Under the pieces are notes generated by a model, which was not told where the DNA came from, ran no database searches, and worked only from the letters and a program-made list of their open reading frames with translations. A stretch of 64,000 nt of DNA from Methylotenera sp. (GTDB lineage Bacteria; Pseudomonadota; Gammaproteobacteria; Burkholderiales; Methylophilaceae), in NCBI RefSeq assembly GCF_029945705.1, contig NZ_JAQSDC010000004.1, forward strand, positions 290,651 to 354,650, read 5' to 3'. A program made the translations under genes and the position numbers. Positions 62,221-64,000 of this stretch are shown in pieces. The stretch's first letter is position 1, and every line of letters starts with the position of its first letter.

Positions 62221-62886
62221 TTAGTTGTAGTGCGGTTGACTAGATTTTGTGCCCTTTCTTATAAATAGTAAACTATTTCCATAAGTGCAAATTGAGTATA
62301 TTAAGCGCTTTTCGGAGAATACGGGTTTATGTTCTAACTTGCTTAAAGTTGGTAATATGCCATCTTTACATAAACAAACTGCCCAATCTGTGAATGGATA
62401 ATGCTTTTTTTCTGTTGAGCTATGCACGCCTAGTGCATAATCTATTCCAGTTAGAGAAGCAATCGTATGCCATTTTTTTAATAGCGTGCGAGTATGACCA
62501 GATTTTCTCGCAAACTCCTCAGCAGTTTCGTCATAACACTTCCTTACAGATACGGCAGAATATTGTTTTATCGTGACTCTTTTAGCATCTTTTATGACTG
62601 TTGGTAACCATAAACCCCGCGATCCTTTTTCTACTTTATTATCTGCTCTGGCTATTTTTAGCTCAATTTTTTCCATTTCTTTCTGAATTGGCTCCCACCA
62701 CGCGCCCATGTTTACGAAGTAAAGTTTTTTTAGTGGGCTGCGCTCAGATTTACCCTTAGTAGTTTCTATAGAAATAACATGTGGTTGAATTAATTTCTCC
62801 CAGCGTTTCCGCCCCTCAATTACTTTTCGTCGTAGAGAAATAAGCTGTCTTTTCTCTCTAAATTCATTTTTATCGACATTTTTCAA
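62221..62886 (-). CDS. Island protein of unknown function
   Basis: A 221-residue basic protein without signal or membrane segments. It has a Lys/Arg-rich N-terminal helix (RQLISLRRKVIEGRKRWEKLI), a helix near 70-85 (WEPIQKEMEKIELKIARADNK) and several Cys and Trp in the C-terminal half. I do not recognise the family. It lies opposite in direction to the integrase and AlpA-like genes, in an AT-rich stretch typical of acquired DNA. Confidence 0.55.
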   Translation of the reverse strand: MKNVDKNEFREKRQLISLRRKVIEGRKRWEKLIQPHVISIETTKGKSERSPLKKLYFVNMGAWWEPIQKEMEKIELKIARADNKVEKGSRGLWLPTVIKDAKRVTIKQYSAVSVRKCYDETAEEFARKSGHTRTLLKKWHTIASLTGIDYALGVHSSTEKKHYPFTDWAVCLCKDGILPTLSKLEHKPVFSEKRLIYSICTYGNSLLFIRKGTKSSQPHYN

Positions 62887-63093
62887 AATTAAACCCTAAA
62901 TTAAAATTTCTATTATCTTTACAATTATATTTTATTTCAGATAGTTAAATGAAATTTTTTGATTAATCTTTTAACGGAATCAACAATGTATATATGAAAG
63001 CAACTGATAGTAACGCCAATTTAGCGTTGTACTCGGAGGCAAGAACTGGGTGGAAAAATCAACCCAATTTTAAATTACTTGTTAGGGCTTAAT
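62887..63093. other. Divergent intergenic region in the island
   Basis: It is AT-rich and separates the unknown gene (minus) from the AlpA-like gene (plus). ACGCCAATTTAGCGT at 63013-63027 is a small inverted repeat (ACGC/GCGT, with a partly matching centre). Promoters for both genes must lie here; no further feature is evident. Confidence 0.35.
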
Positions 63094-63498
63094 ATGAAAA
63101 TTAACACCGTATTACGTAAAAAAACTTTAAACACAAACCACTTAAATATCAACTATGAAAATCAAATTGATAGTTCTATTTACTTAAAGCCAACAGCAGA
63201 AAATCTAATGGCTACATGGAGCCCAGCCCAGATAGCATTAATGCACTTTGACCAATTTCCAGACAGTGCATTTGTTCGTGTCCCAGTTGTGCTTTGCCTT
63301 TTAGCCTGCTCCAAAGCCACATTGTGGCGCTGGGTAAAAGAATCTCGTGTGCCCGCACCTTGTAAAATGGGAGCTCGTATATCCGCTTGGAATGTTGGTC
63401 AGCTAAGGAAGCATCTTAACCAAATCAAAGACTCAGAGAAAATCCACAAAGGTGCTGCACCACACTTGGTCAGCACTTCAAAAGAAGGGGGCAAATAA
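63094..63498 (+). CDS. AlpA/excisionase-like DNA-binding protein
   Basis: A 134-residue protein. Its C-terminal half has an AlpA-like helix-turn-helix (FVRVPVVLCLLACSKATLWRWVKESRVPAPCKMGARISAWNVGQL, about 66-110), the type that controls integrase or excision in P4-like elements. I chose ATG 63094; the earlier TTG at 63079 has no advantage. The last base of its stop overlaps the start of the next gene (TAATG). Confidence 0.8.
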   Translation: MKINTVLRKKTLNTNHLNINYENQIDSSIYLKPTAENLMATWSPAQIALMHFDQFPDSAFVRVPVVLCLLACSKATLWRWVKESRVPAPCKMGARISAWNVGQLRKHLNQIKDSEKIHKGAAPHLVSTSKEGGK

Positions 63499-63962
63499 TG
63501 GACTCTCTACTAAAATATACCGTGGCAAATACAACTAGTACAGCTAACCTTAATAACGGTAATTCTCAACGTAGCGAGATAGTAAAAACTGGCGTGCGCA
63601 AAGTCGAAAGTGGAAAAACTGCATGGACTATGACAAGCGGTGACTACACGCGTACTCGTGATGGATGTTTTATGGCCAGTAGTGAAAGTGAAAAGGAAGT
63701 CGCCATATGCTCATTTATTCGCTACGAGGCAAACATGCGTGACAATGAAACTGGTCAAGTTAGTGTGCGCGTTAAATTTAAGGACATTCGAAACCAGCTG
63801 ACAATAGTATTAGTTCCGCGAGCCGATTTCAACTACCCGTCTCGCTTGGTTGATCTGCTATCGAATGCTGGATTTTGGATAGGCGATATGCGCAGGACAA
63901 AGATATTTCTGATTGAGCTGTATCAGCTTCACCCTCCCAAAAATACTATAGGGCATCTCTAA
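63498..63962 (+). pseudogene. DUF927-like N-terminal fragment, cut by a putative IS end
   Basis: A 154-residue ORF. Residues about 72-142 (FIRYEANMRDNETGQVSVRVKF, then VPRADFNYPSRLVDLLSNAGF) resemble the start of DUF927 helicase/primase-like proteins of islands, which are normally several hundred residues long. The frame stops abruptly after LHPPKN-T-I, exactly where the sequence GGGCATCTCT begins at 63951. I infer that an insertion sequence has split the gene. It starts at ATG 63498, overlapping the AlpA-like stop. Confidence 0.5.
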
Positions 63963-64000
63963 AAATCCACCATAATTTTGCAAACTGAGACTATGTGTGG
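63951..64000. mobile_element. Putative insertion-sequence terminal end
   Basis: From GGGCATCTCTAAAAATCC onward the sequence no longer fits the gene and resembles the terminal inverted repeat and leader of an IS5-type element. The bases just before it, ACTATA, contain the TA-rich target such elements prefer. The transposase would lie beyond the window. Low confidence because only 50 bases are visible. Confidence 0.4.

Larger units (their letters stand above)
60632..64000 (+). mobile_element. Left end of an integrative element inserted at tRNA-Leu
   Basis: A tyrosine integrase starts 173 bases after the tRNA 3' end, in the same direction, the standard layout of P4-like islands. Downstream lie an unknown gene on the opposite strand, an AlpA-type regulator and a DUF927-like gene, all unlike the housekeeping genes before the tRNA. 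The right attachment site is outside the window; I see no second copy of the tRNA 3' end here. Confidence 0.85.

Noticed and set aside
60718..64000. Second copy of the tRNA 3' end as right attachment site
   Set aside because: I found no repeat of the T-arm/acceptor sequence inside the window; the island extends beyond it.

Overview
The window looks like chromosome of a betaproteobacterium, most likely a methylotroph of the Methylophilaceae (Methylotenera-like). I infer this from the AT-leaning base composition, three PEP-CTERM proteins, an rpfE-recJ pair, short GTAGGAG-type palindromic repeats in intergenic gaps, and the general gene style. No methanol oxidation gene is present, so the family assignment is an inference.

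Layout. 1-5.8 kb: a compact operon with a thermostable-hemolysin-family protein, an AMP-binding acyl ligase, a heme-oxygenase-like diiron protein, an SDR oxidoreductase and a TPR protein, followed by a small outer-membrane barrel. A sigma-54 type promoter and an upstream palindrome precede it. 5.9-15.4 kb: a peptide ABC transporter (binding protein and two permeases) whose genes are separated by two ParE-type toxin-antitoxin pairs, a large adenine-methyltransferase/possible type IIG enzyme and a signal-less YkuD enzyme; nagZ closes the block. The neighbourhood reads as murein-peptide recycling with a defence/addiction insertion. 15.5-22 kb: a PEP-CTERM protein, a BI-1/YccA protein, tadA, the TgpA/DUF58/MoxR operon and a PsiE-like protein. 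22-27 kb: LysR, pirin, YceI, ene-reductase, nitroreductase and an atypical thioredoxin. 27-35 kb: housekeeping genes (nlpD-pcm-surE, a SPOR protein, coaX-birA, glnS). 34.9-38 kb: an accessory patch with a zeta-like kinase and overlapping small ORF, a TIGR02574/ParE module, a palindromic repeat, an unrecognised gene and two tandem very small genes. 38-45.8 kb: flavin reductase, XRE regulator, a CarF/TMEM189-type lipid desaturase, an LTxxQ protein, corA, msrA, two PEP-CTERM proteins and a Y-family polymerase. 45.8-50 kb: porin-modABC with a short ModE and a clear ModE operator. 50-53.3 kb: nrtR divergent from prs-like and nadV, with two tandem operators. 53.4-60.6 kb: a YHS/pentapeptide-repeat protein, a glycine-zipper protein, rpfE-recJ, an NAD(P)HX dehydratase, tpiA and secG. 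60.6 kb to the end: tRNA-Leu(GAG) used as the attachment site of an integrative element (integrase, an unknown gene, an AlpA-like regulator, and a DUF927-like gene apparently cut by an insertion-sequence end at the window edge).

The strongest candidates for under-described biology are the sigma-54-controlled hemolysin-family/acyl-ligase/diiron-oxidase/SDR cluster, the cytoplasmic YkuD-NagZ-peptide transporter neighbourhood, the mosaic methyltransferase carrying an in-frame palindromic repeat, the bacterial CarF-type desaturase, the molybdate-linked porin, and the tandem micro-genes at 37.6-37.9 kb.
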